NCBI GenBank assembly: GCA_003194525.1
Contig: NBIV01000188.1
Span: 1 to 64,000 of the forward strand
DNA length: 64,000 bases
DNA from: Gracilariopsis chorda
Taxonomy: Eukaryota; Rhodophyta; Florideophyceae; Gracilariales; Gracilariaceae
Reading direction: 5' to 3'
Positions 1 to 12,081 of this stretch are shown here, piece after piece (position 1 is the stretch's first letter; each line of letters opens with the position of its first letter). The position numbers and the translations under genes are program-made. The notes below the pieces were generated by a model. The model did no database searches. It was given only the letters and a program-made list of their open reading frames with translations, and was not told the origin of the DNA.

Positions 1-35
1 CGCACCCAGCGGTCGATTCGGCCGAGAAACTAATC

Positions 36-1266
36 TTGGGAGTCTCCCCCACAGGAGGGGTGTCTTCCAAGCCGAAGTTGAAGACGCCTGAGGCGCCACC
101 GCTTCGCTCCCCTGCCAAAATCCTTACGAGGAAACTGGCTCAAGAAGACGTGAGCTCGGACCACTTAGTGGCTCTGCGTCGTCTGTGGATACGGTCCCGT
201 AACCTCGCATCCCCGGATCGAGTTTTGGTAATGGCCAAGAGGAACTATAAAATTTATAGTGACCTCGGTCTCTCTAACCAGTTCATGGTTCGTCAGTTAT
301 CTGTCCTGGATACAGGGTGCCGCTCCGAACCTGATCAATATCGGGATTATTCCACCCGCCATGCGGAAATGCATTCGCATTGGTCCAAGTCTAGATCTGG
401 CGGACCGCTAATAACAACCCGCTCCAGACTCTTGGAACAATTCCTCTGGTACTCAGACTAGGCACCTACGTGGTGAAGTTGGACTTCATCGTATGCGATT
501 CTCTTGCTGCACCGGTCATCCTCGGTTGTGATTTCTGTGACGGCTTCGTGGAAGCTATCCGCCCTCGCTCCAGATCCGTGGAATTGGCCAACGGTTCGAC
601 CATCCCGATTGTACGGAAGCCCTTGCGACACGCCTTCCCGTAAACGGGTACCTTTTACCTGCTGCTCAGGAAGCGTCCAATGTGGATCGAGCATCTACGA
701 AGATTCGCGTCGCGGAACCAGTTTCGATCCCGAAGGAATCTCAGGTGTGGGTCTCGGTAACATCCAAACACCACGGGTTGCAGGTTGTTCAACCGCTCCC
801 CTCGCTCTACGAACAGCGCCGTCTCGCATTAGCAAATGGGATCGTATCCGTCGAGCCGGACAAACCCTTTAAGGTTCTCGTTGCTAACCTCGGAACTACC
901 ACTCAGTGGTTGGTTAAAAACCAGATTCTGGGCAACATGCTTCCGCATCCGTTGGCTATCCTTCTTACAAAGATTCCGATATCCGACGTTCTCGGAATAC
1001 AAGACCCTAAGGAGGGGGAGGAGGTCCCGTTCGTTCCATTGGATCCCGCCCGGGAAAGTTCAGATTCGACTGTCGAAGAAGCTCAGAAGAGCACGACTTC
1101 AGCATCGGCAGATACTGCGTTAGACCCAGAACAGGCTTTGGATAAGTTGGACCTGGATCACATTAATGAATCTCATCGTGAGAAGTTTCGTGACATGCTC
1201 AGGGACTTTACCGCCATGTGGGACGGTTCCCTGGGGACGATAGGGGTAACCGAACATCGGATTTGA
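36..1266 (+). pseudogene. Gypsy protease and RT linker region (broken)
   Basis: This is the N-terminal part of pol. The aspartic protease motif VLDTG is read near 300-318 and lines up with VLDTGAGPNFV in copy C. Just after it the frame shifts, so the reading moves to another frame (RLGTYVVKLDFIVCDSLAAP near 440-520) and shifts again near 640. From 682 the frame is open to 1266 and carries the linker before RT, ending in TEHRI where copy C has TEHRIDL. A one-base change there moves RT into the next frame. No functional protease can be made from this copy. Confidence 0.85.
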
Positions 1267-1267
1267 T

Positions 1268-2539
1268 TTGTTGCCGGATACACGGCCTATTGCACAGCAC
1301 CCGTATCGGGCAGGCCCTAAAGCAAGGGGGGAAGAGAAATCTCAGGTGGAGAAGATGCTGCGACCTGGAGTTATCGAAGCAGCACAATCCCCTTGGGCTT
1401 CTCCTGTTGTCCTTGTTCCGAAAGCGGATGGATCATGGCGTTTCTGTGTGGATTACCGCCGCCTGAATGCGGTTACCGTCAAGGAGGTCTATCCGATTCC
1501 ACGAATGGACGAGTACATTGACTCCCTGGGGAGCGCCACGGTGTTCACTACCCTTGATGCCAATTCGGGATACTGGCAGGTCCCTATTAGGAAAGAAGAT
1601 CGTGATAAGACCGCGCTTGTGTGCCATCAAGGACTATATCGCTTTAAGCGAATGCCGTTTGGACTAACGAATGCCCCAGCTACATTCCAACGGGCAATCG
1701 ATATCCTCTTGGCGAGGTTCAAATGGATCAGCTGTCTGGTATACTTGGACGACATTATAGTGTACTCCAATAACTTGGACGATCACCTGTCCCATGTCCG
1801 GGAAGTCTTGACAGTGCTCCGCAACGCGGGCATCACCCTGAAGCTGGGAAAGTGTGAGTTCTGCGCCGATTCGGTAAAATATCTGGGACACATCATCCGC
1901 CCCGGACAGCTTTCAATCGATGAAGCAAGAGTGAAATCACTTCGAGAGGCGAAACATCCGACTAATCAAACGGAGCTTTGATCCTTCCTAGGACTTTGCA
2001 ATGTATATCGCCGATTCGTTCCGAACTTCGCCGACTTGTCAGCACCGCTTAACGCACTCCTCCGGAAAGGACAACCCACCGAACTGGACGTCTTTGACGA
2101 GGCTGAGTCGTCAGCATTCTCGTCTCTTGTCGACGCTGTAACGTCCCCGCCAGTTCTGGCCTTACCGCACCCGGACTTACCCTTCGAAGTGGATACTGAC
2201 TCAAGTGCCAACCAGGTGGGTTGTGCGTTGTTTCAAGTCACGGAAGAAGGAGAAAGACATCCGATCGGATATTGGTCACGTTCGTTGAACGTTCACGAGC
2301 GCAACTACTCGGTGTCCGAGAAGGAGTGTCTTGCTGTTGTTTGGGCGTTGGCAACGCTTCGCCCATACCTTATGGGTAACCATTTCAAGGTTCACACCGA
2401 TCACTCGGCTCTCCGTTGGCTACTCGAAATTCGAGAACCGTCGGGCCGCCTCATGCGTTGGCGTCTCCGACTCTCGGAATTTACATTTGATGTCCTCTAC
2501 AAGAAGGGATCCCTGAATACTCAGGCTGACGCCCTATAG
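1268..2539 (+). pseudogene. Gypsy reverse transcriptase and RNase H (two nonsense mutations)
   Basis: The RT fingers and palm are visible: WRFCVDYRRLNAVT, TTLDANSGYWQVP and the catalytic YLDD box at about 1741-1752, followed by KLGKCEF and YLGHII. An in-frame TGA at 1979-1981 replaces the arginine of the conserved ELRSFLGL motif, and the frame continues open to 2539 through RNase H (DTDSSANQVGCALFQ, SRSLNVHERNYS, HTDHSALRWLL). A TAG at 2537-2539 replaces the serine in ADALSR. Sequence after each stop stays in frame, so these are point nonsense mutations rather than rearrangements. Confidence 0.92.
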
Positions 2540-2596
2540 CGCTTAGGAACATCAGCGGAAACCGAACTGGTCGACGATCTGGAAATACCATGTTTC

Positions 2597-4597
2597 ATGG
2601 CACAATCCCCGGAGGGAACGGAAGAAGACGACCCAGACGTGAATGGGGATGACATCTGTGATGATATTCTGGCTGCAAGCCCTACGGATCCTCCGGATGG
2701 CCAGGTTGTTCCCATATCCTCTGAGGAAATGATCCGTGAACAACAGCAGGATCCTTTCTGTGCCCAGATTCGTGCCCGTCTTAACGGGGGTGCACAGATA
2801 CCCTTTGCGGTGAACGATCGAGGCTACCTAGTCAGGTCGCTGACACGGGCCCCACAGATCGTTGTACCTCACACGCTGCAGCAGCGCGTCTTGCATCTAT
2901 CGCATTACGCGAAGTTGGGTGCACATCCCGGCGGGAGGAAACTATACCTGACCCTTCGCAGGGACTTCTATTGGCCTGCTATGGCATTTGACTGCTATGC
3001 AGTTTGCCGCTCGTGCGTGGAATGTGCGAAGAATACTGTGAAACTTCGGAAGTACTCGAAGAAGTTAACACTATTCCCGGCACGGGCGCCACTCGAATAT
3101 GTCGCTATTGATATCTTGGGCGAGCTTGTCAAAACCAAACGTGGTTACAAGTATCTTCTCGTCATTACTGACCGCTTCTCAAAGTTGGTGAGAACAGTAC
3201 CGCTTAAACGGATTACCGCGGACGTGGTTGCGCGTGCGTTCGTAACCCACTGGGTCTTTACTTACGGCCCGCCGGTACATCTACTCTCCGACAACGGATC
3301 TCAATTTACCTCAAAGTTCTTTCAGGACGTATGTAGAATCTTGGGAATCAAGAATATGTTTACTACCACCTACCACCCGCAGTGTAACGGACAAGTGGAA
3401 CGATTCAATCGTACTATGCTCAACGCACTCCGCGCTTATATCGCGGATCACCCCATGGAATGGGACTTGTACACGGACGCTATTACGTACGCGTATAACA
3501 CCCAGGTACACCGGGTCACGACCCTCGCTCCATTTGAGCTGGTCCTGTCTCGGATTCCGCCACCCATGGCTATTGAAGCGCAACCGAACGTCTCGGGGTA
3601 CCCTTCACCAAGGTTATATCGAGATTCCTGGAAGGAATGGTTGAAGAACATGGTCCCTACCGCCCGAAAGGCTATGGGAAAAGCCCAGGAGGCATACAAA
3701 CAGAACTTCGACGCCAAGATTCGTACCCCGATACCCCAGGTCTCGGAAGGGGATTCTGTCTTCCTGCGAAAGGAATATTATAATCCCGAAAAGGAGAAGC
3801 GTCACAAGTTGTCACCGATAGTGAATGGACCCTATCGGGTGGTTTCCGTCGCCGACGACACAGTCGTACTGGACATCGATAACCAGTTCGAACGCGTCTC
3901 ACGCGACCACGTAGCCCACGCGCCTGCGCCCCCTGAGGGCTCATCACCGCTCGTGACAATCCCGGAGGATGACCTCGTAACTCCGCCAACGGATAATCTG
4001 CTTCCGTCCCGCCCACCCGTCTTACCGCACCCGGAACGGGGACTCTCGGATCTTCCGATTGCCGATCAACCGGTTGAGCGCGCCGCGCGTATCGTGCAAC
4101 GCACGCTTGACCCCAAACGCCTAACCGTTACTCCGCCCGCGGAGGTCCTTCAGCCTGAACCCACCGCCCTCTCACCTAAAGAGGGGGAGGGACGGGAATC
4201 GATCGCGCCATCGCGGAAGGAAGCTCCGGCGTCGGACGGTGTCCCGTTTCATACGGCTTCGCGAGCGAGTTCCCTCGCGCCGCACTCTGCGCTAACCGAG
4301 GCCCTTCAGAGCAAGGGTACTGCCGTCACGGAACGCGTGGTAAGCCCGGCACGGGAGAAGGTTGGGAACAGTGGACGAGCCCGCATCGGGAATACGGCAT
4401 CGTCGGATGAGCACCCCCGGAGCAGGGAGGAGTTGAACGCATCACGAAGCGAGAAGGCCGTCTCCGCGGACCCGGATGCACCCCTGTCGAGCGAGTCGCT
4501 GGGTAGCGAAGGAGGAAGTAGTGAACCGGACTCGGTGTGGTCACTAATGTGGCGAATGATATCTCCGAGCACGGAGCACATACAACCTCGGTCATAA
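2597..4597 (+). pseudogene. Gypsy integrase, 666-aa open segment
   Basis: This continues the RNase H frame after the TAG at 2539. The zinc-binding HHCC module is at residues 103-143 (HYAKLGAHPGG, then CRSCVEC). The DDE core shows D172 (AIDILG), D232 (LSDNGSQF) and E268 (NGQVERFNR), with the DD(35)E spacing of retroviral-type integrases. GPYRVV near residue 400 fits the GPY/F module of chromoviruses. The C-terminal ~200 residues are a low-complexity Pro/Ser/Glu tail. The segment is long and uninterrupted, but it has no start of its own and would need read-through from the broken upstream region. Confidence 0.92.
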
Positions 4598-5034
4598 CCA
4601 GTTTCGTGGTGAGCTGAAAAGCAACCGCGGACACGGAGAGTGTGGTTGACACTGCGTGCGTTACTGCAGAGCCCCACAAATGGACACTGTGACGCCACTG
4701 TCACGCGGACGAAGCCCGAAATTCCAAACCGTGGAAAGGTGTACACGTACATATCGCCGGCCGGCGTCAGGAGTACAGTCAAGACCCGCGTCGTGGAAAG
4801 ACCGCGCGCGACACTTGCCGCCAGCGGCCAGCCAATCACAGTGTGTGATGCATGGCAATCCGCCTCCTGGCGTCGGAACCGTAGTGAACCGCCTCCCTCA
4901 CCGTGAACGGTCAAACTCACCAGAGTTGCACGGGTCGCGTGGGAGAAGAGCTCGCGAGCTGCAAGTCAATAGAGGAATCCGGTTAGAACGGAAGGCCCCC
5001 CACAAGGAGAGGATTAGGAAGCGGAAAGACCGCA

Positions 5035-5379
5035 ATGCGGTATCAAGTCCCAGCACTCGCAGCGTCGAGGAAAACTGACTTTGCCCGCAGGGTCGCGCCA
5101 ATTTCAGGCAAGTCCCCTCACAGGGTTCTCCCCTTAAGCCCTGCCATGACGGGTCAGGAGCCGGCTACGTACGACCAGGAGTTTGTCGTTGACCACATCG
5201 TGGATCATGTTCTAGACTCCAAAGGAGTGTGGTTTTACCAAGTCCGATGGTACGGATACCCCCCGGAAGAGCACACATGGGAGCCCATTCAGCACCTTCC
5301 TCGTTCCAAGGTGATAACCTACCACCGCCGGACGCGGTTCCCACTCCCATCCACTTTGGACATGGCCCAGGTTGGGTAG
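5035..5379 (+). pseudogene. Chromodomain at pol C-terminus (frame-shifted)
   Basis: Around 5176-5330 the frame reads EFVVDHIVDHVLD, then FYQVRWYGYPPEEHTWEP, then an HLPRS tail. That is the chromodomain pattern, with aromatic residues at the usual cage positions. Chromodomains of Ty3/gypsy integrases are known to steer integration toward modified histones. It is in a different frame from the integrase ORF that ends at 4597, so at least one frameshift lies between 4597 and 5035. The downstream 5380-5650 stretch is purine-rich and non-coding. Confidence 0.85.
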
Positions 5380-5673
5380 GACGATACACTGCACTATGCA
5401 GAAGATTCCGAAGACGGAAGAGAAGTCTCCGAAGAGAAGAGGACACAGGAAGAGATCTGGCTACAGAAGGTTACACGAAGTAATGGAATGGATAGGGAAA
5501 CCAATGGTCATTGGACGTCACAACCGCCTAGCGGTCCGACCGAAGTAACGGTTTAATGAAGAATACCGCCTAGCGGTCCAGCATGAAGATGCTATGAAGA
5601 AGAAAAAGAAGAGTCCGGACATACGGATATAGAAGAAGGAAGTCGTTTACCACAAGCTATGGAGCGTTAAGCG

Positions 5674-7616
5674 CTAACCTATATCAGGTGTGTGTGCCAC
5701 GGTCCAGGATCCTGACTTAGGATGAGCCGCTCGTTGGCGGTTGGTAGTTCGCAGACGCGAAAGCCAATAACCGCTCACGCTGGTGAGGTTGGAAGGCGCA
5801 ACCAATCCAATGGACTGGAGGTGAGCCCTGAGGGCAACGGCCTGAGGGTCCACGGGGACCGGAGATGCGGTAGACGGAGAAGCAGCCGCACTGGCGGCCA
5901 TATTCCAGCCATCTGGAGCAGCCACATGCTGGCCGGATCCGTCGAGATCGTCGACCATCGCCGCTCCCGGGGCTACGGCCTCCTCCACCTCATCGGGGTC
6001 GTCATCCACCATTGGATCATCCTCGTAGGAACCGTGCCAGTCATCGAAAAACATGAACCCAACCGGGTGGCCTCGCAGAACGGAGCGTGGTACATCGCGT
6101 AACGCTAGCGCGTGAGCCCGTGAAGTCACGGATACCTCCCAAGGGTCATAGAAGACGAAGTTGCCAGCGTTTGGATTTCTCCGGCCTGGAGAGCGATCAT
6201 GCCTGGAAGGCTCACCGTCAGGGACGTTGGAGGCTGGGACTGTATCCCAGTTAACCATATCCATGGTGTTCAGAAGGCACTGAAGCTCATCCACATTGGC
6301 TTCGGATCCCAGAGGGATATAGAGATCCAATCGGCGGATAACCTGGCGCAGGTGAGGAGGAATGTACCACAGACGGTTCTTGTCGTACACCTCCCAGAGG
6401 AGAAACGCGGCAACGCGAGCAGCCCATTCGGCGAGGAAGAGAGTCCAGTAACCGGAATCCGGATTGTTGATTAATCGTGAACCGATGTAGCTGAGGCACG
6501 GAGGCATCTCCGCAAAGCATCCCTCGGGACTTCGAACCTGCTCCACCAATGGGGAAGAGGTGCATACCGGCCGCGCATCCCGGATGGACGGAGCCTCTCG
6601 ACCTCGAGATTTTGGTATGGTACCAGGAACCCGAAGCGGGAGCGCGCCTTTCGCTCAAACCGGAGTCGGTCGAAGAAGGATCTGCGATGATTCGGACGAC
6701 GAAGATATCGGAACTCTGCACGCAGAATTGGGCGCCTCCAGAGGAGCATCCCGGCTTCTATTGGAGTGGACCGGAACGGTGTAGATGGCTGGTAGGCAGC
6801 AAGGTTCTCGCAGTATGAGACTTCACCCTAGGTACGGTACCGCGAGAGGTCAAAGCTGTATTCCATTGGTATCAGCTCATCCGGATAACTCGTGCGGGCG
6901 AGACGGTCGTAGGCGACCTTGGCCATCCCGGCACGGGCTTCATTCAGCGTCTCGAAACCATATCTGGTGCGCTTACGTGCGAGGAACTGTGGCTCTACCG
7001 CGATACGCGTCCTCCAGTCGAAGGAGTCGACCAAATCCCGGCCTAGTCCCCCTGGGAGCTCGCCCTCCTCCACATAGGAGTCGATGAGGTCCGAGTCGGA
7101 AACCCATGTGGGGTGGAACCAGGGCGCATGCGAAAAGAGGAGAGCGTCTTCCCGGGGATTGCGGGCCCAAAGTGTCGATGGTGACACCCAGCCGGCGGCG
7201 GTCGCAGTGATCGGTACCGCTTGAGCGGAATTCCAGGCGGAGATACTCGCGGCATCCGAGGCATCCAAGGTTGGAACATGAGACGATCCTCCAGGCAGAG
7301 GCAAGGAGAGGAACCCAGAGGTTGGGTGACGAACCCGCGACCCCGGCGTCGCGGAGGAAGGTTGTCCGCTCGCGGAAGTCCCCTGCGGGGCGCCCGCAGG
7401 CGGGTTGTTCGAAAACGGAGTGTTGGTCATAGTAGAGAGGGGCGCAGAGTCTGTTGAAGAAGGTACTGAGGGTTGATCAGTTGTAACCGTGTTGGTACGG
7501 GGGACCGGTATCTCGGCGATTCCCTTGTCGGGACTATTTATACCCTCGCGCCTCATCTCCTCACGCCTATACTCACGTTCGGTTTCGGCCCTTAAGGAGT
7601 GGGATGTGTAGTGCAA
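5674..7616 (-). pseudogene. Antisense ORF in the 3' region of copy A, broken
   Basis: On the strand opposite pol, between the chromodomain and the 3' LTR, an ORF reads from 7616 with an in-frame TAG at 6828-6830 and stays open to about 6471. A frame change near 6549 then leads into a second open stretch ending at 5674. The first part is Pro/Ser/Thr-rich, then globular (HAPWFHPTWVSDSDLIDSYV). The second part is globular (GYWTLFLAEWAARVAAFLLW) with an acidic C-terminal section. I recognise no domain. The first ATG lies inside the LTR edge; ATGs at about 7560 and 7430 are alternative starts. Copy C lacks this region, while copy B has an unrelated-looking antisense ORF in the same place (63046-63954). 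Confidence 0.55.
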
Positions 7617-8520
7617 TACATTCCCGCGTACGGGCGATGGTGAAACTCATATCTGAGGTGTACTCGGTGCGAGCGATGAAGCGGGATGCATGAATTTTAG
7701 CCCCCGTTTACCGGGCTAATTAGCGGTCGGGTTACCCAGGGTGGTTATGGGAACATTCATATTTTGTGGTACTTGCCTGCCAAGGGTGGTGGACACGTGG
7801 CTACAGCCCCGGCCAGGAGGCCCAAAATGGCTACTTATTTTAGTGTAGTTTAGGGGTTAATTTTACTTAGGCTAGTGCACTACCTACTTTACTGCACTGA
7901 GCTAGTACTTGAGCGTCGGCCGCACGACGGCGAGCTCACCAAGAAAAGAAAAGGAGAGTTCGGGTCTGACTCTATTCGCCATGCGAAGTGTCTAACTCCT
8001 CGCGGAGGTACACCGCTTGCCCGGTAGTTTCACCGGACTCGCACCACCGAGGAGACCGTGCTCGTCGTACCCAGTGGGTTGTGACCACTCGTGGTATTCA
8101 TTGTTGTCGTGTGACCGCCCGTACAGGCCCTATCTCCGCCCCAGTTTTGGGTATTGATATTACCGACGTGTGTCGTGAGACCGTGAGACCATCTCTTCCC
8201 CTCATATCCCCTAACCGCCGCGCGGTGCGTGTTCGTGTGTGTGTATCGGCACCCCCCTCCGGGGTCTGTTCCCGCTTTCCGCACGCCCCCGTCGGGTGGT
8301 CCCTTTCCCTCTTTTGTTCCCCTGCTCGCAGGCTACTTCCGTACCAGCCGTGGTTCCGACCCGTTCTAACCCCTAAACCTCCGAGGTACATGCAGGCTCC
8401 CGACGGAGTTACACCCGTCATACAGAACACGAAAGGCTCTACCCAGCTGGGCCTACCTCTCCAAGAGAGCAAGGCTTCGAGCTGCCTTGGGTGCCTTTCC
8501 CACAACGGGATTGCACCACA
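7607..8520 (+). repeat. 3' LTR of chromovirus copy A (914 bp)
   Basis: The LTR begins TGTAGTGCAAT and ends ATTGCACCACA, giving near-perfect terminal inverted repeats with the canonical TG...CA ends. A purine-rich tract (AAGGAGTGGGATG, 7594-7606) sits directly upstream, as expected of a polypurine tract. The last ~85 bp align with the LTR of copy C read on its own strand (shared blocks include CTACCCA..CTGGG and the TTGCAC terminus). The partner LTR is outside the window, so the age of the insertion cannot be estimated here. Confidence 0.82.
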
Positions 8521-10638
8521 GGCGCTCGTTAGTTGAGACACGTTCTGCGCTCTGTTTGGAGAAAGAGTTTTCGGCTTGGGAGATTCATCAGCTTCGGTAG
8601 AGATCTGTTGGATATGTTGGGATATACTCTGTGTGTTACTTGATTCTATGCTCTTGAGATGACAAAGAGTTAGACGACTGTAGAGTGCGATCAAGTAGAG
8701 AGCAAAACCAGTTCGCAACTGAAAGGAGAGAAAAGGTTGATCTCAAGGGAGGGACTGGCGCAGCAGAGTTTGGCCATGAAGAGTGGATGTTCTCATTTCG
8801 CGCTAAATTGTGTGTCAGGGTGGAATTTGAGTCATGCACAAATCGTCTCCGTAGTCCCTGAGAGGTCGAGCAATTCCATGATTTGGTCATGCTAAAAGCG
8901 ACAATTTTACACAACTTGTGTGTACACAAATCGGAAAATTGCATTTTCAGGAGTCGCTCAGTTGCGCGACAAAATACGGCTGCAAGTACAACGCCAGCGC
9001 CCGTTTTTTTAATGCAATTGTTCAATCAACCGCCCAATCAGAGAAGCTTGTGTATATTTCCAAAACTACTGAAGTTTTTCGCAAGTGGTGACAGTTCAGT
9101 TCAGTCTGTGCACATGGGCGCCGACTATCTGCCAGCATTGTGTTTATTTTCTGTGGCTGTATTTCAGGTTAAACTAAAAAAGTTGCCCCACTGGTTGACA
9201 TGCTGTTAACGCTGGATAGGGGACATTTTGTTCGTGTGGTGCTCGTATTCCACGCCATACAGCTTGTACACTCCTCCACGCACAAGAATGAGCTGCAGAA
9301 TGGGTGCTTCCTACGTCTTCCTCGCCAGTGTATGTTGTACTGTAGCAAGGTGCGCAAGAAACGGAGTGCCACAAGTGTGCTGCTCGACGCGCTGCGACGG
9401 TGCGAGACGGTGCTGTGGCAAAACGTGGGATGTGCGCAGCGCGCAGTGCTCGTGGAAAGTGTGCAACATGGGCGATTTGCGCAACGTGTCGAGAGTACAC
9501 TACTGATGTTTTGGGTACAAATGTGAGGTGTTGTGAAGCGTTGAGGTGCGTTGAGTAATGGCGCTTATCGAATCGATTGGAACAGTTATCATCAAGTTGG
9601 GGGGCAGTTGTGAATTGTGCTCTGACAGCAGCGCATTTGGTTTAAAGATAAGAAGCTAGGGTAGTAGAGGAGCGCACTGGAGGAGTGGTATTAAGCGGAT
9701 CGCGAGACAGTTCGGTGTGGGGTTGCGGTCACAAGACTGGAGTGCATGGTGAATGGAGTGGGATGTGGAGTGAAGGTGATGATGGTTATGTTTTTGTTGG
9801 TGTCATAATAATGTGCATGGAGGATGGAGGTACGAAAGGTGCAGTGATGAGTTGTTTGGGCTGGGGTGTTTCTGGTGGCAGATCGGGTGCCATGTATGTT
9901 CGCCTGAACGAGTGGGGACGCAAGTGAAGAGGACACATGAGTGCGGCATGGTGCAGTGCAGGGAGTGGCAGTGCGTTTGGATGGAAAATGAAGAGTGTGA
10001 TTGTGCAAGGAATGAACAGGGTGTGATGGCGAGTAACGATTGGGAAGAATGAAGGATGAGATGTTTGAAGTTGAAAGTGTGAACGTTGAAGATGCGGGGT
10101 AGGATACTGTTGTGCATTTTGGAATGAATGGGGCGGCTGTGCGTTGCGAGAGTGGGGGGGTGGAAGCATGAATGCGACGGGAGTGGTGTGGGTGGTAGTG
10201 GTGGAGGTGGTATGCGCAGGTTGCGTTGGGGGGCTGTTTGACATGCACGACGCAAGCAGATGACGCGTTGGTGACAGCTGTTTGCAGCTGGCGGCTGTTG
10301 CGGGCGAGTGAGCAGTTGGCGGGCGGGCGGGCGTCTTATTGGGTGCACTTGTCACAACTGCACATACAGAAAGCATTGCGACATTATGTCGAAAAAAAAG
10401 AAGAAAAAAAAAGGTGATGTTTATGTATTACTTTTGAAGCGTTTTCACTATAAGCGCATGTTCTCGGGCGATGACGTGTGGAAAGCCAGGGCGGAGGGCG
10501 AGCAGCTGGTAAGCGGTGAGGGCGCGACGCGCGGTGAAGGCTGCCACCGTCGCGATGAACCGCGCTTGGCGACGGCAGACGGAAGCACTCTAAGACTCTA
10601 CGGGGGCGGGACGGCACGAGGGACACACCCTGCGCCGC
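8521..10638. other. Intergenic, no supported gene
   Basis: This follows directly after the copy A LTR. Short overlapping ORFs exist on both strands, but none shows a recognisable domain or repeat. From about 9540 the + strand is rich in GTG and GGTG words, so the apparent minus-strand ORFs are His/Pro/Ser-biased compositional artefacts. A short A-rich run occurs near 10390-10412. Confidence 0.6.
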
Positions 10639-11157
10639 TCAGTTGGAAAGTTGGCGCGCAGCGGAGCGATCACGGCGGTGCTCGTGGTGGTGGTGGTGGT
10701 GGTGGCGACGATGACGACGACGCGGGCGGTGCGCGTGGGGGGGAGGGGAAGGCGATGGGGGCGGCGAGGGGGACGGCGGCGGGGAAGGCCAACCATACGG
10801 AGCGGCGGGCACAGCTGGCGCATGCTGTTGAAGCGGGGCGGGCACGGCGGGCGCTGCATACGCGTTCCGCCAGTCTTGGGGGCGGTACAGCGCGCCGTGG
10901 GCGTGGGAGCCGGCGGCGGCGGTTCCGTACGTTTGGGGCGACGGGACGAGGTGGAACATGGGCGGCATGGCGAGGGGGGGATGGTGCGGCGGCCGCGACG
11001 GCGTTGGCGGCGGACGGGTGGCATGCGCGATGTTTGGCGGGGGGGTTGGCTGGGGGGGGGCGGGGGGGGTGGCGGCGGGGGTGGCGGCGGGGGGGGGGGT
11101 GGCAGAGGCGCCACGGCGTGCGGAGAGTGCAGGCGGAGGCGGGGGGGACGACGGCAC
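10639..11157 (-). CDS. Proline/histidine-rich low-complexity protein (weak)
   Basis: A 172-residue frame reads on the minus strand. It starts with proline/alanine runs, then a less biased centre (MFHLVPSPQTYGTAAAGSHA, then YRPQDWRNAYAAPA), SPPP repeats, a run of seven histidines and an Arg-rich end (RRDRSAARQLSN). The centre reads like real protein, but the surrounding DNA is one long G-rich block with uninterrupted G runs near 11040-11100 and 11280-11300. In such DNA long ORFs arise in several frames by composition alone; a second minus frame (10590-11246) and a + frame (10308-11423) are also open. No domain is recognised. Confidence 0.25.
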   Translation of the reverse strand: MPSSPPPPPALSARRGASATPPPAATPAATPPAPPQPTPPPNIAHATRPPPTPSRPPHHPPLAMPPMFHLVPSPQTYGTAAAGSHAHGALYRPQDWRNAYAAPAVPAPLQQHAPAVPAAPYGWPSPPPSPSPPPSPSPPPHAHRPRRRHRRHHHHHHHEHRRDRSAARQLSN

Positions 11158-11330
11158 GGCTCGCGGGAGATCATTGCGCAGGCGGGGTGGTGGTGCGGGG
11201 CGGCGGTGGGGCTGGGCAGCGGCGAGCGCGAGCGCGCACGGGGCATTTTAAGGTGCGGGCGGGGGGGGAGAGAGGGCTTGGCGGGGGGGGGGGGGAGAGA
11301 GGGGGCTTGGAGATAGCGGCGTACTTAAAG
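10640..11330. repeat. G-rich low-complexity block
   Basis: This is a strongly strand-asymmetric G-rich tract on +, with a GGT trinucleotide run near 10685-10705, GAC repeats just after it, and homopurine G runs of 8-12 bases at about 11038-11100 and 11282-11295. The G runs could form quadruplexes. It separates the minus ORF at 10639-11157 from the + gene at 12082 and may cover a divergent promoter region. Confidence 0.7.
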
Positions 11331-12081
11331 AGAGCAGCCAAGACGGCGCGCAAGGCCGCGGTGCATCTGCCAACTGGGGCGCAGTTGTGTGGGGCGCGGG
11401 CTGTGGACTGGGCCGCGTTGTAAACGCGCCACCAGTGGCGACAGCGAGGCGCGTAAACTGTAATGCGGGCGCGGTGCGCGCCGTGTCCACTGCGGCGCGG
11501 GCCCATTCGACGCCAATTTTGACACCGCCATTGCGCGCTGCAGGCAGCCAGCGCTGCGCGCATCATCATCTTTTTGTGGTGGTTGATATACGTGTACCAG
11601 CTGCCACTATCATCACTTCACACCGCACATGTGGCGTAGTCGTTTTGACTACGACAATCTTCCACTGCGCGCGGCGGCGGCGGCGGCGGCGGTGAACGGC
11701 GCGCGTGTGTACACATGTAGCGCGGTACACGTGTAGTTGACGCCGCCTGTGTACGCGCGCCGTTGACGCCGCCCCCCGCCTTACGTGGCCGCCCCCCCAA
11801 CGTGCGCAAGCGAGCGCGGCGCATATACCGCCGCTCCCTCGCGAGAGCCGCGCCGTGCCGTGGCTCAGCCACCCTGCCCCGTCCTCTTCAGCGCGCACGC
11901 TCGCGAGAGCGTTGGCGAAGGTGCCGCGCTCAAAGGCTCTCGCGAGCCTGCGCGCTCGCCGCGTGCCGCACCTCCATACAAGACGCGTTGCGCGCTCGCC
12001 GCGCGTCCCCCCCCGCCCCACGCACCGACTGCCGCCACGCACCGCACCGCACCGCACCGCACCGCGCCGCCCTCCCAGCCC

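Larger units (their letters stand above)
1..8520 (+). mobile_element. Ty3/gypsy chromovirus copy A, 5' end outside window
   Basis: The order on the + strand is protease, RT, RNase H, integrase, chromodomain, then an LTR at 7607-8520, which defines a Ty3/gypsy chromovirus. The 5' LTR and gag lie left of the window. Protein segments match copy C (49432-59149) throughout pol, and the last ~85 bp of the LTR align with the copy C LTR, so A and C are one family. Copy A is decayed: frameshifts near 316, 640 and 1266, in-frame stops at 1979 (TGA where arginine is expected) and 2537 (TAG where serine is expected), and a frame change before the chromodomain. Unlike copy C it carries about 2 kb with an antisense ORF between chromodomain and 3' LTR. 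Confidence 0.93.

Noticed and set aside
4306-4920. 204-codon minus-strand ORF opposite the copy A integrase tail
   Set aside because: Lies opposite pol tail sequence of a decayed element. It is not equivalent in position to the antisense ORFs discussed and has no matching frame in copy C.
10308-11423. 371-codon + strand ORF in the G-rich block
   Set aside because: Composition is Gly/Arg/Ala/Thr-biased across a homopurine-rich tract, and other frames are equally open. It looks like a by-product of GC-rich DNA.
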